A stretch of DNA of 64,000 nt from Spongilla lacustris (GCA_949361645.1 OX442430.1:2403856-2467855); one strand, 5' to 3'; positions 1 to 12,287 are shown, counted from the stretch's first letter. Numbers and translations are program-made. The notes: generated by a model not told the origin, from the letters alone.

Positions 1-2895
1 GAGCCTAAGCAATGCTATGTATGGGTACTGCCAGTGCCGGATTAAACAATACTCTTGTGTTATGTGAAGTGCCATTTAATACTGTAAGGAAAACCTCATG
101 CCATACACATGTGAAGGGTCAGTGAGCATTCAAGCCTCCATCCAGTAAAATGATTAATTGTGCATGCTGTTAGGTATTTGCTTTGTAAACCTAATAAGGG
201 GGTGCTTTCATTTATAATGTAACGTTGGCTTCGAGCTGTGAGTGATACTAAGGTTAAAGGTAGTCTCGGCTTAACAATACACCTGCAGGTTTAGATGATA
301 GCAAAGGTTGCAGTTTAAAATAAAAATGGGTATGAGCCTTATTTCCAGATCATAGTGTGTGCTGTTGCTTAGTTATGTGTCAGTGTGTAGACCACTGATC
401 TTTTAAACAAATTCTTGTAGTTATGTTAGACTTTATTAAAAGCAAATGTTGCAAACCTCCAGCAAGGTTTTAGATGATTTGTTTTTAGAGAAGGTGTGCG
501 TTACGTTCAATGTTCATCCCAGATTTTTTTTTTGTTGCTGCTTGTGTATTGATGGCTCTCTTCGTTTTGAACAGACAGTTGTGATATGAGAGGGTGCTTT
601 TGTTAAAAATCACCAGCTAATGTTACAAGCCACTGGATAGGTTTTCAATGATTGAATTTAAGAGCCACTAGTGTCACTGTATCCCATTGCAAGCCTGTTA
701 GCTAGTTCCCAGATCAGGGTGTGCCTATATTGGGGTTAGATGAATTTTGAAGACAGCAGTTTTAGGTGAGGTGTGCTTGCATCATGTTCGGAGCCTTTCT
801 AGCTGTGTTAACTGTGGCCTTTGCATATAGACTCCCTGGTTTTGTTATGTGAGGGTGTGCTTAACTGTCTAATGTTGACCAGTAAGGATTGGGTAGAGTT
901 GTAGCTATCATAATGTGCACTGATGCTTATGTAGTGAGTGGTTTTAGTATTTAAATGAGTCATGCTTTTATGTTAGCGGCCAATGCTTTCATTTTAGAGT
1001 ATCAGCTATTTTAGATAATATCACGAAAATAGTGCCGTTAGAGAGTTTGAGCTTTAATTTCAATTCATAAAGCTATGAGTTTCTTAGCAGATCACAATCA
1101 CTGTATGTTTTAAAGTGAGCATCATGTTTTGGGCCTTGCTGTTAGCAACATGTAGTTACTGTTTATGATATGTGCTGTTGCTTATGTATCAGCTTAGGAG
1201 ACTCCTGTTGTGGTGCAGCAAGCCTCCAACTAGGTTTTAGATGGTTGGATGTACGTGTGGTGCCACATCTTAAAAGTAGTCTCTGCTTTAAGAGACTCAG
1301 GTGTAATGTGTGCTTAGAAAGCTTTGTGTTCTTGAAAATGTTTGCTAAAGCAACAAATTACCTGTAGGAACTTGAGATTACTGGAAAGATGATTTAAGAG
1401 AGGGATTTTTTGAGCCACTTACCTAAGCTCCAAGGACATTGTGCATGTGCTAAGTATCGGTACTCCTGAGGGTGTCCATTAGTTTCATACCATCCAGTGT
1501 TAACTGCTGCATATGGATATAAACTCTCTGCTTTTAAAGTTATTTTAAGTGAATGTGTGCTTAACTGTCTAATGTTACATCCTACCAGTAAGAATTTAAA
1601 TGATTGAATCCCTCATGTTTTAGCACCTAAGCTACTTCCCAGATCATTAGGATAGGCTCTAGTATTTCAGTTAAGTGACTCATGTTTTTATGTCAGGGGT
1701 CTTTGCAGAGTATCAGCTCATTTGTCAAGCTGCCTCCAGCTATGTTTTAGATGATTTCATGAGAAGAGTGCTGTTTTAAGAGAGGGTGAGCTTTAATTTC
1801 AATGCATAAAGCTATAAGTCTGTAATTTGTGGGAGTGCTTTCATTACAAATATCAGCTGATGTTATAAGCCACCAGCTAGGTTTAAGTGAGTCATCATTT
1901 TTAATGCAAGGAGCCGATGCTTTTGTTTTATAGCATCAGCTCATTTGTCAAGCCTGCTATGTTTTGGATTGATTTCATGGGAAGAGTGCTGTTTTTTAAG
2001 ATAAGTTATGCTTAATAAAGTTATGCAGTCTTACAGCTAGTTACCAGATTACAATTGGTGCTGTTGTTCAAAGCATGGGTAGGCTCGCATCTATAGGAGA
2101 TACCTGTTGTGATTTGAAGAATTGCTTTAATGTTGCAAGTTGGGTTGTGATGTGGATTTAAGAGTGGTGTTATTTCGCCACTATGTGCGCAATTGTGTGT
2201 CGAATTAGTGATAGAATCACTGCTTTAAGATACTCTAGGAAAAGCTCTATGTTATAAATGAGGGAGTACTTTAATTCAAAATGTAATAGTATAGGCTTCT
2301 TTGTTTGTTATTGCACTAAAAGTTAAAAAGTTAGATGTTTTAAGAGAGTTGTACTTGCATTGTGATGTGAGCCTCTAAGCTAATTCCAGGTCATAGTGTG
2401 TAATTTTTGTTCTTTAATTATCACAAATCTTTACTTTTTAAGGTGTTCTAAAGCTTACGACCTGCAGCAAGGTTTAAAATGTTGGGAAGTCAGCTGTACG
2501 TCTTAAGAGAGCATCATGTTTTGAGTCTAGCTGTTAGCAATAAGTAGATGTTAGATCGTAATATGTGCTGTTGCTTGCTATGAGCTTTAGGAGACTCCTG
2601 TTGAGATTTGAAGGAGTGATTTCATTTAAAAGTATCTGCTAATGTTGCAAGCCTAGGTTTTAGAAGTTTGAATGAAAGTTTAGTGCATGTCTTTGACAGT
2701 TGTTGTGACCCTTTTAGCTTTATTTTTAGCCTGGGTGTATATTAGAAAAACCTTGCTTATAAATTATTCATTCTGTAGGAACTTTATATTATTGGAAAGA
2801 TTATTGGTTTAAGAGAGGGACATTGTGAGCCACGTACTTAAGTTCCCAGGACATTGTGCATGAGCTAAGTATCAGTACTCCTTAGGCTGTGCTTT
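1..2895. repeat. Degenerate internally repeated noncoding DNA
   Basis: No credible exon is seen. Phrases recur in diverged form. The stretch at about 1368-1470 matches about 2773-2900 (both run from a 'ggaactt..attactggaaaga' phrase through 'taagagaggga' to 'gacattgtgcatg.gctaagtatc'). A 'gctgttgctta' phrase followed by 'aggagactcctgttg' recurs near 1172 and 2567, with a weaker form near 2061. This looks like an old, decayed tandem or higher-order repeat. The unit length cannot be fixed by eye. Confidence 0.55.
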
Positions 2896-4086
2896 ATGAA
2901 ATGAACTGAAAGTGGGACACATGCAGGCTCACAAACTGAATTTCTAAATTGCAGACCATGGAAGGCATTCAAAGAATGTATAGTTTAAGAAACATAGATA
3001 CATACATGTATAACTATGATGACTACAAAACAATTTCTTCTGTGGGAGGTTTTTTGTAAGTTACTTATACATGACCTCGTTGACACAATCATACAAACTC
3101 ACATACACCACTTTCCTTACATGGCTAGCATGGTGGTGTAATTAGAATCCTGATGTTTCTAATTCTGGTAGCGAACAGACTCCAACAGAGCACAGCTCAA
3201 AGTCCAAATGCAACTTCACCTGACACAGTTGGTGCAAGTCCCATTTACATGTATAAGCACAACTACCCTTTCCTTCTAGACGAACATACCCACCAAAACT
3301 TCTGGAAAGTATTCTATTGAGTATCAATTGATCCACTCTTAATAATGCCTTCAACATAACCTATCGTCTTGCAAAGCCCAAACTGTTTGGAGACCCAGGC
3401 TGGCCAGACTGACTACATGTATATGCATCTATGCTAAATGACTCTGCCACTCTTTGGTGCAGACGATATAACTTTTATGCCTTCGTTGTATTTTAATACG
3501 AGATATACGAGTCGATTGGGTAATCTCAAGTTTGAGCAAACATACAATGGATCCAAGGTTTGCGCAGGACAATCCCAGGATTGCACAAATCCATGCTTCA
3601 CGCGTAACAGATATAACAACCTCATTTCGTATCTAATATCCATGTACATGTACTAGCATACATATGGTTCTGATGACAAATCTACTACCAGTCTAGATAT
3701 GTATGACAATCTACATTAAACTGCTTTTGTTTATACTTGGTCTCCTAGGCAATTTATTGGCCATCCTGTCACATGACCCTGCATCAATAATGCAAGGCCT
3801 ATGCCATTATCAGTGTTATGATATGCACTGTTGTCACTTATTGGTTTGGTTGCTTGAAATGCTAAATACAAAATATAAACCGCCTCATGCATGCACAGAT
3901 ATCCTATAAGAAAGTACAGGGCCCTATTCGAACATTACCAATAATGATGTAATTGTGACACGTGATTTAATACAAGGAGAAGAGAACATCCAATTGTTTC
4001 TGAAGGCCCCAAATTGGCAGTGTTTGGACTGCTTCCATAGATCGAGCACAACTTGGGTTTGATTGATGGTTTTCCCATATTTTTTA
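2896..4086. other. Noncoding stretch, no gene recognised
   Basis: Only short ORFs without family resemblance are present. The one structured item is a copy of a short dispersed repeat near 3540-3605 (annotated separately). Confidence 0.5.
3540..3605 (-). repeat. Copy 1 of dispersed 'gcaatcc.ggattgc' repeat
   Basis: Read on the minus strand, this contains 'catggatttgtgcaatcct', then 'gggattgtcctgcgcaaa'. The same order of words occurs on the plus strand near 11712-11765 and 19186-19235. The core is a near-palindrome. It is probably a small non-autonomous element. Confidence 0.5.
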
Positions 4087-4997
4087 GTTGGAAGCAGTGG
4101 CACTAATGGCGCCCCCCCCCCCCCCCCCCCCCTCCCAGGCCCAAGACCATTCACCCCTTGCATGTGGCCAAATCCGAATACTGGGGGGGGGGGGGGGGGG
4201 GGGGGGGGTGCCCCTCGAGTTTGGCCAAATCCGACTACTTCCCCTTGCGTTTGGGAAAATACGGATACATAGATACGAGGGGGGTCCCCTTGCGTTTAGC
4301 CAAGTCAGGGGCGGATCCAGGATTTAGGTGCGGGGCAGGGAAAGTGATGATGTAGCGGGACACGCCTACCCCAGCAAGCGGGGTCTGGGGCAGAGCCCCA
4401 GCAAGCGGGGTCTGGGGCAGAGCCCCAGCCACTTTGCAACTTTCGTACATTTTAAGTCACAAAACATGCGTAGAAACATGCTAAAACCAGGTAGAATAGT
4501 AAATAACTTGCTTCCAGACTTTCCTGTAGTCTTGCACGCTACGTTATTGAACCGATATATGGTATATCCACTCCACGATCCATAGTTTAATATTCCTCGC
4601 GGAATATTTAAACTACATCGGACATTTATAACAACCACTACATGTATTGGAGGATCGTTGCACCGTTAAAGCGATCAGTATCGATAGGTTTTGCCAGGCC
4701 GGAGGGGGGGGGGAGCCCTGCTGCTTAATTTCTTGTTACAAAATTCAGCTCCAATTATACGAAAATAAAATCACACTTTCATCAACAGTATGCATGGACT
4801 TGCTGTTTCTTCGTAGATATAATCAATAAACATAAGAGCATTAACATAAGCCTTTCCTCGGCTTATTATCCGGTACGCATTGCAATGGTATTTATAGCAA
4901 ACATTTAGGCATTTTGGCGCCCCCTTAGGTCGGCGCCCGGGGGCAATTGCCCCCCCCCCCCCCCCCCCCCCCCCCTCGCTACGCCACTGGTTGGAAG
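4087..4997. mobile_element. hAT-like non-autonomous element with 8-bp TSD
   Basis: The element proper is 4095-4989. It begins CAGTGGCACTAATGG and ends CGCTACGCCACTG, giving short terminal inverted repeats of the CAGTGGC type. Perfect 8-bp direct repeats GTTGGAAG flank it at 4087-4094 and 4990-4997, the target duplication expected of hAT transposons. The interior holds long poly-C and poly-G runs (about 4113-4132, 4182-4208, 4950-4975). It also holds a tandemly doubled segment near 4371-4430 and an internal hAT-like end word (ggggcggatccagg) near 4308, suggesting a nested element. No transposase is encoded, so it must have been moved in trans. Confidence 0.8.
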
Positions 4998-5049
4998 AAC
5001 CTATCCCTCAGCACATGCTTACTAGTCCTGGGCACACACAACCCTGCTA

Positions 5050-5345
5050 GCTTCCCCAATGCAACACTCCACTTACTGCAATCTTCACCCTCTGCATTGT
5101 CTCAAAGTGGTTGTCTAAGAATGTGAAGAACGTTTGTTGGCTCTGCCTTGAACCACTTCAATAGCTCGTTCAGGTCTCCCTTACCAATCGGCTCTGGTAG
5201 TAATTTTCACCAATTTAGACAGATCCCACATCTAACACCAGCTCATTCAGGTCTCCCTTACCAATAGGCTCTGGTAGTAATTTTTCTTCATTTTAGACAG
5301 ATCCCACTTCTTACACCATGTTATAGGGACGCTTGTAGACTGCAG
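5050..5345 (-). mobile_element. Possible Gypsy leader/gag start with 77-bp tandem duplication
   Basis: On the minus strand 'taacatggtgtaagaagtggg' lies at about 5310-5330. It resembles the primer-binding site and leader of the Gypsy relic at 14.6-17.15 kb ('ttggtgtcataagtgcgg'). The following minus-strand DNA could be a decayed gag start. A segment of about 77 bp is tandemly doubled at 5164-5319. No intact reading frame is left. The assignment rests on the leader similarity only. Confidence 0.35.
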
Positions 5346-5639
5346 ACAGAAGATAGTCAATGCTAATAACACATTACATAGGTAGATAACTAATGAATCA
5401 TCGAGTGCTCAATGAGACCACACCCATAAACAGGCAACAAACAGCTAATCATCAATAAACATATGGAGCAAATTGTTTCTGAGTATGACATAAATGGGCT
5501 CATGTGCTTGTATGATGACTGACACCCACAGCATATTATTGCTTCTATCAGCAACATCCGTCGCAGAACTGTCAGGTGGTCACTGAGGTTTAGTCGCGTT
5601 ATGAGTCACCACAGAGGACTGGTTTATTCTTCATTTGTA

Positions 5640-6322
5640 ATGAGAATTGTTGTAGAAGGATTAAATGTCTTAGATGCAAGGGAAGACATCATGTTGCACT
5701 CTGTTCAAGCAAGTCAGGCTCAAGAGCAGCAGACCATCTAACCATTTTATATATATGTACATCAAGCCCATGCTACGTGTGTGTGTATAGGGTATTATTT
5801 ACATACTGTGCTACAAAAGCCATCCACTTGGACCTTGCGAGTGATGTCAGTACATTAGTGACTTTTATAATTATGATAGCAAATGATTGGGAATCACCTA
5901 ATTATGTCTGATGAGAAGAATTTTTTTTGTCACAATAATGAACGATATTAGAATTATTTATGCTACCCTGCTGCTACAAACTAATGGCAGGCAACAGCAT
6001 GAACATGACACTATTCTGCTACAGTTTACTGCATTGTACATGACAGCTCTGCCATTAGACACTAAGTAATGTTGCAAATTCGGTCAATCATCAGCAAACT
6101 AAAGTTTTAATCATATTCATTTGAACAAGTTGCCAGCCCTGCATTTGTAAATGCTTATAAATAACTATGAATTTTATTATTGTTCATTTCTGAGAGAAAA
6201 GATATTCTCATTAGGCTTAACTAGGTGATTCTCCGTTTGGTATCGTAAATCGCTAGTGTACCTACATGCCACAAGAGGATTTCCTACAATGATCATTTCA
6301 GACAATGGCAAGGTCTTTTAGA
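5640..6322 (+). pseudogene. BEL/Pao-type retrotransposon relic (zinc knuckle, integrase)
   Basis: Three fragments lie in the expected order on the plus strand. At 5665-5704 a zinc knuckle reads CLRCKGRHHVALC (CX2C..H..C), in the style seen in Pao gag proteins. At about 5788-5865 a frame reads YCATKAIHLDLASDVST, which matches the start of an integrase core. At about 6262-6320 a frame reads ATRGFPTMIISDNGKVF, the block holding the second integrase aspartate, and is followed at once by a stop. The two integrase blocks lie some 400 bp apart, more than expected, so other DNA has probably been inserted between them. Reverse transcriptase is missing. This is a dead copy; family placement is from motifs only. 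Confidence 0.6.
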
Positions 6323-7093
6323 AGTACAGAAATACTGTGAATAGTAGTCACGGTGCCCTACACTGGCCTTTCCTAAAACCTAGAAGGCTATATAAACCTA
6401 ATAGAGTGAGTGTGTGTCTGATGCGCGCAAATCACTCACACATGCGTTATTTTCTATGACTACGTTCAATCAGTTGTGACAATATTTGATATACTACCAG
6501 CTGGTAAATCACGCAGTACAAGTATCTAACGAGGGTTGAACGACAACAAGCCGCAAAGGATATATTGCCAACGCAACTCGCTTGAAACTTGCAACATGCC
6601 AATCTGTGCATACCTGTGGTGCGGACACTGCATGGCCATTGTGCGGCCCTCTTCCAAATACCTGCAAACAAGAGCTGCCTCCTGCGCTCCATGTCTGGAA
6701 TGCACCATTTATATGGTAGGGTACAGACATATCATTAGGCTACACTATTAGCGTTTGCATTTTGTATAATATTAGCAGTACATTTACATGTACTAATGTA
6801 GTAACATAATATAAAATTATGCGACATCATGCTAGCTTTCCACACACAATTTCTCTTTCACCCATGCTTAATTTTTCTATTCCATTTGTCATTTCACTTA
6901 AGAAAACGGCTTTTGTACCGAGTTGCCCAAAATAGAACAGAAAATTTTTGCACTAGTTGTGATAAAAATCAATGCATAAGCTCAGAAAACGTTCAAAATT
7001 TAATCTGCAGACACATACTGTAGGTCCATGACCACTTTGCCTCTAACCCCGTCTCCTTTGTAAGTATTGTGTTTTTTATTATAATATCTTTAC
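6323..7093. other. Noncoding stretch, nothing recognised
   Basis: No domain-like ORF, RNA gene or clear repeat is seen. Confidence 0.45.
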
Positions 7094-7428
7094 CTGGGGC
7101 GTACACAGGGGGGGTTCGGACAAACCCCCCTTTTGGCTCTGAACTTTTTTTATATGTGCGCAAGGTAAATATGTAACCAGTAGTGAAGGATAAATTGAAT
7201 GGCATCGTGGGAGGGACCTTAACTCCGCTTATATGTGGCGAAACGCAAGGGTCTCCCGATTGGACTCCCCATTCTCCCCCCCCCCTCCCCCGCTCGTATA
7301 TTCGGCCAAACGCAAGAGGGACCTCCCCACCCCGCTCGCATTTGGCCCACCTGTGTCGTTCAATAATATTATATTTGTATAACCATGCTGCCGTAACCCC
7401 CCTTTATAAAATCCTGCGTACGCCCCTG
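7094..7428. mobile_element. hAT-like MITE, GGGGCGTAC ends
   Basis: The left end reads CTGGGGCGTACACAGGGGGG. The right end, read as reverse complement, is CAGGGGCGTACGCAGGATTT. These are imperfect terminal inverted repeats of hAT type. The interior has words such as 'ggccaaacgcaag', also present in the element at 4095-4989, plus short C runs. No clear target duplication was found. Confidence 0.55.
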
Positions 7429-7518
7429 TGATAATCTGTATTTTAAGATTACCATCATGTGCATTGTGCATATTCTAGAATGGTTTGATTAAAGATGCCA
7501 TTTCTGTTCAAACATTAG

Positions 7519-8067
7519 GAACACTGTGACCTTAATGTGAGGAATGCTCGAGATCAAACAGCGCTGCATGTAGCTCTGATTGCTGGGAAGCTGGTGGTGG
7601 CAGAGCAGCTGGTTGGCTATGGTACAGATATTAATGCTGTAGACAAGGATGGAGACACTCCATTAAATTATGCCTTTACGCTACGGAAAATGGTAGCACC
7701 ATCAAATGATAACCCACAACTGCTAAAGGTATACATAGTGCATATTGCTAGCTTAATATACTACATTTGCTCCAATCCAATTTCTCAAGATAAGAGACAA
7801 ACTTCAGTCTCAAGGCAAGCTTCCATCAGATGCTGGAACAGCCAGCAGAATCATTTGGGCATGTTTTCTGATCCAAGAAGGTGCCAGTATGGAGATTAGA
7901 AACAAGAAAGGAGAAACAGTTATACAGTTGTGCCCAAATCAATACATTCCCACTCTTACCCAGTTCAAAGGAGGAAAAGCGTATGTTGAATGTCATTGTT
8001 GTAATCATTGTTATCAAGCAATAATAACCTTAATTCTCCAGGTCCAAGTCCTAAGCGTAGGACCAAT
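7519..8067 (+). CDS. Mind-bomb-like (MIB2-type) ankyrin exons, partial gene
   Basis: Two well-bounded exons are seen. Exon A is 7519-7728 (70 codons, phase 0 at both ends; acceptor cattag, donor AAG|GTATAC). It encodes an ankyrin repeat (DLNVRNARDQTALHVAL) and the start of the next (DINAVDKDGDTPLNYAF). Exon B is 7790-7980 (phase 0 in, phase 2 out, donor GC|GTATGT) and includes ACFLIQEGASMEIRNKKGET, a further ankyrin-like unit. The series, with the 'acidic-GDTPL' repeat followed by a 'CFL.EEGA' repeat, resembles the ankyrin region of Mind bomb 2 E3 ubiquitin ligases, which act in Notch-ligand endocytosis. A possible last exon (from 8053) would end almost at once (ASKS stop), before any RING finger. 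Upstream exons (MIB/HERC2, ZZ) were not found. The ankyrin call is firm; MIB2 is inference. Confidence 0.6.
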
Positions 8068-8510
8068 ATTTGAAAATTCATCATAAATAGAAATGCAGTT
8101 TTTTGGCAACCATTTCTCTACTGTTGTTTGATGTGTCCATCATGCTAAATTTACCAGTTGTCAGTCTATTTTTAAAATCACACCGTTGGTTACACAATGC
8201 AAATAAACAAATACGGTTCTTAAAAATGCATTATGTAGAGAATTTAATTGTCACAGAAAAAAGTGCGACAAGTACAACTTTTTTTGAATGTTTTTTGAAG
8301 CATGATGTGTGGGCTACTTTATAAATTCTACGGCAGTGTTTTTACTCTAATTGATTTTGCCATTTTTACCGAAAACACACTGTTACTTATTTAAGATTTT
8401 GTCCATTCACTTGGCTATTCCCACAACATGCGTCTGACAAATATCTAACGTTCATAAGCTTGTGGAGCTAGCAATTTCCAAATCTACAATGTACTTTTTA
8501 ATATGCTTAG
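8068..8510. other. AT-rich noncoding DNA
   Basis: Nothing recognised. It may be 3' flank of the ankyrin gene. Confidence 0.4.
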
Positions 8511-8605
8511 TGCAAAAGACCTGTCCTACTACCCCCTTCTTTTAAAATGTTGCTCTGATCTTCCCAACATTTAAAAGAAGGGGGTAGTAGGACAGGTCTT
8601 TTGCA
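8511..8605. mobile_element. Near-perfect hairpin, 41-42 bp arms
   Basis: The left arm starts TGCAAAAGACCTGTCCTAC. The right arm ends GTAGGACAGGTCTTTTGCA. The arms match except for one missing T in the right arm, and about 12 bp separate them. Such identity implies a young fold-back MITE or a site under structural constraint. No coding content. Confidence 0.7.
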
Positions 8606-10325
8606 TACGGTTTGATAACCTTGCTGCCTTAATTAAGCCATGCATACTATGGACAAAACCATGTATTACAAATGGAGAACTCTTCTTCGATATGCATGTA
8701 ACTGCCATTTTGACCTCACTACCTCGAGAAAAAAAAGTCCACCCACAGCACATATATAGTTTTGTTTTCTAATTGTACCCATCTTTGTTGTCAAATTTTT
8801 GCTTGTGCAACCTATCAGGCCACCATACTGAGTGTGCTTGTCATGGATGAAAGGTATAGAATAAAATATACATTTTAGGCTAGCATTACTGCTATATACG
8901 TTACCAGTTTACTTTGAACTGGCTGTGAAATGGTCAGTTTTATTGGCATCAAGAAGCATCAGAAACCCAAGAAACTAAATACATGTATGTTGAGCTCGGT
9001 TTTTTATTAAAAATTTGTATAACTGAGGCTCAGTTCAGCAACACACCAAACTAAGCAGCTGTTAAACTAGGATAGAATTGGTTGTAAGTGATAGGTGAAG
9101 AGTTATTATTGTGTTGTATTATGTTGCAGATCATTTTATGGATGTTTGCGCCCCAGTCAAGTTGCAACTGTAAGTTGTTGATATTAACATTATATTCTTT
9201 TTAACTTGTTGACCTAGCATAAACGTTTGTTTTACTTCCATTCCAAATGCTCGGTTATTAAAGAGCAAACAAAATAGCTATTGCCCTCACCCCAATGTTT
9301 ATATCTAATGAATTGTGTCTACAACTAGACTGACCAGTAGATTAAAGGATTGAATTATAATAAACTGCAATTATGTGCACTTGGAGCAAAATGCATGGGT
9401 AAATGTAGTATGAAACGTGTGGTTTTGAATAAAATTGTGCAAAGCTTATAGATCTATATAAGTGTTGATACTTACGCGAATGTAAATTTCGAATTAAGAC
9501 CAAACCTGAGATATATGCAAACACATATAGAGCAACGTTACGCTAAAAAATTGCTATACTTTTCTATAGCACCCAAGAAAGTATAATATTTGGGTGTGTC
9601 CAAGCATCATTTGAGGACAGCTGGTACGCCCGTATTGAGTGGGGTCTTGAAGTCTAAAAAAAATCATGGTCTGTGAATCAGTAGTGTTCAGGTTTAGGAA
9701 AGGAAGAGAACCCCAGGAGTTCATCATTGGCTTCACAAATAAAAATTACGTAGGTACAATCATAAGTATGGCACATGGATGTATGATAGCACTGTTCTAC
9801 ACAGTAGCGTGCATAGAATAAACTACACAGCTTTATCCTTAAATAGTAGGTTCCGTCATTTTGTTGTTTATGTTTCCTCTTTTACTGTTCTTGCTGTAAA
9901 ATGTGGTTATTATGATTTTAATACAACAAAAATTAAATAAAAATAGTAGGTTGCATGTTCATGGCCACTAGGAGAATGGAAGCGTCTCTGTAGATAACCA
10001 TGCTATTTGCTCACGTATGTTCCAGATACCTTACCAGTGTGCTACGAACAATCAGTTCATACCAATGTGTTGAGGAATCACTTATCTAACCAGGTTTAGA
10101 AGTTACACAACATGTTTGGCCTGGTACAAAAGTTATTGGGTGCTAATGACATATGATACCTAAAAAAAGCAAATACTTCCGCTGTTACGTTACAATAGCA
10201 TCATTCAATATCAGCAAGTACATGTAAACCGTTATGTACACAGATGATTCTTTGTATGACATATCTACATGTCGGACACTTTCCATGAAAAAAATCATCA
10301 TAATAACTATTACTTTGATTAAGCT
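8606..10325. other. 1.7 kb noncoding, AT-rich
   Basis: No exon with a recognisable family, no RNA gene and no clear repeat is seen. Confidence 0.45.
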
Positions 10326-10610
10326 CTACAGTGCTGGAGGAGCTATCCTAGAGTTGATAGCTCTTGTATTAGCACAAACAAGGTTGAGGTTCAACCAACC
10401 ATAGATCTCGTTGAGTACGGTGGACTTTGGCCTGCACAAGGAGGTGGCAAGTCTGGAGATTACTGAGGGGATCATGACAGTGGCTTCTTTTCCCCAAGTC
10501 TTGTAGGTTTCAACCACCATGGGGCGGACACACACCCTTTGTAGATATGAGCGTTTATGGTTATTGGCTTGGTGCTTCCTAGACTCAGTGGCATGGGCAG
10601 CAGCTGTGGC
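10326..10610 (-). pseudogene. Non-LTR retrotransposon fragment (C-terminal part)
   Basis: The minus-strand frame includes PMVVETYKTWGKEATVMIPS and then SRLATSLCRPKSTVLNEIYG, followed by WLNLNLVCANTRAI. This order (P..VET...WG.EA, then RLA, then IYG.LN..LV..N.RAI) is familiar from the tail of non-LTR reverse-transcriptase polyproteins in invertebrates. Only about 90 residues remain. No RT catalytic YXDD block, endonuclease or poly-A tail is seen, so it is a truncated copy. Confidence 0.55.
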
Positions 10611-10631
10611 AAACACTCCTGCTTCCAACAA

Positions 10632-11709
10632 AGTGACAGGATTTTTATGGGTTCTTTATCTCAAGATATTACATGTAAGTTACAGCTGTTTCTGGGAATG
10701 CAACATAAGTTTAAGTTGGTATGTTGCCGTTTAGAGATAGATGAAATTATCACCTTGCATATAGGAGAAAATATGCCCTATTCCTTGCTACCATTGGATG
10801 TGGTGCAGGGTGAAATTTAATGGGCTGATAGGGCCCGCCAGTTGTAAAATGGACTGGAGTGGTATATAGGATTAGAAGGTAATGATGGTGTTAAAGTAAT
10901 GGAACAAGGGATTTGAGACATGATAACCACATATTCCTAAATTTAGCACTTTGTACAGTGGCATTACATTTATGTTGCTTTATGTTGCTAAATGTAGGAA
11001 TATTGTGTTTATTGTATCTCCAATCTTTATTAGAGAGAATGTTTTTATATCGTTTCATTCTTTTTTTACTTGCCCAAACCTGTACAGTAAAATACATAGG
11101 TTTGTATGACAAAAAAAATCTGTCATGCTACTGATTGCCTAGCAACACAATGTTTACAGTTACGCTACCTTTGCAGCTGCTCTATAAACAAATGTGCCAA
11201 GCTTTTCAAAATGGCCACTTTCATTCAGGATCAGCATTGGATCAGCATCGTACCACACCAGCAGGACTCTAATTCAGTGCATCTATTTTTGGTGGGATTC
11301 CTCTCGTTGTTTGGTTATCCTCTTTCGTTTTGACTTTGCTAGTTAAACATGGCAAACACACATTACAAACTGCTTACACCAATGGGGCCTGTACAATTTA
11401 TAGGTAACGCATGTGATTTTTGTTTGTCTTTCATAATACACAGATAAATAAAGGTACAAATATAAATAAATTTACTGATAGAATTTTAGTGCTCAAATTG
11501 AGATCCTGTTCTCTGTGCCAGATAAATCAATGGCTTCAGTAAACATGTTATAAGCATGTGATAGGAAGACTTTGAAGAATGGCTGATGCACATTGTTGCA
11601 GTACGCAGTAATGAGAAACTCAACTTGCATCTGAGCCGAAACAAAGTGGAACTATATGGATTATTGTGCTTTTCAGCTAAGAGCAATGTAATTCTTTTAA
11701 TATATATGT
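10632..11709. other. Noncoding stretch, nothing recognised
   Basis: Short ORFs only, none with family resemblance. Confidence 0.4.
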
Positions 11710-11835
11710 TTTGCGCAAAGCGTGGATTTGCACAATCCCAGGATTGTCCTGTGCAAACACAGGATCCATGGTTTGTGGTACAATCCGTGAATTAGCCACG
11801 CAATCCTGGGACTTCCCTGCGCAAAACATAGATCA
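11710..11835 (+). repeat. Copy 2 of dispersed 'gcaatcc.ggattgc' repeat
   Basis: Begins 'gcgcaaagcgtggatttgc', continues through 'acaatcccaggattgtcct', and ends with a second, partial repetition of the theme ('cacgcaatcctgggac...ctgcgcaaaac'). It matches copies near 3540-3605 (opposite strand) and 19185-19310. Confidence 0.55.
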
Positions 11836-11884
11836 GACAGATCTGCTATATATTAACGAATAGTGAGTACATCCACATTACTTT

Positions 11885-12180
11885 ACAAGTAAATCAAAAA
11901 CTTCTCTATTGAGAAAATGATTGGTGGGATGTAGGATTGGTGGTGCAAAAAGCAAGGAAACAAGGTACAGTGTGTTAAAGTGAGGTTTGGTAGGATCCTA
12001 CAACTTACAGTCCTGAATTTGCAAATGAAGAAGCCTATTTGCAAATGTAGGACTGTTATAGTTGTAGGATCATACCAAACCTCACTTTAACACACTGTAC
12101 CTTGTTTCCTTGCTTTTTGCACCACCAATCCTACATTCCACCAATCACTTTCTCGATAGAGAAGTTTTTGATTTACTTGT
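11885..12180. mobile_element. Fold-back MITE, about 125-140 bp arms
   Basis: The outer ends are ACAAGTAAATCAAAAACTTC and its reverse complement GAAGTTTTTGATTTACTTGT. The arms continue inward through 'ccaccaatcctacat' and 'cctcactttaacacac' with few mismatches. The loop of about 50 bp repeats 'tttgcaaatg'. No ORF is present. Confidence 0.75.
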
Positions 12181-12287
12181 TCCCCTAATTTTTTTTTCTC
12201 TGCCAGGAGTGATCATGGCTTAGTGTATTTGTTGCAATGTATAGGACGCTTTGATTCCTCTTTTGTGTAATCTGAGTATATAGGCCT

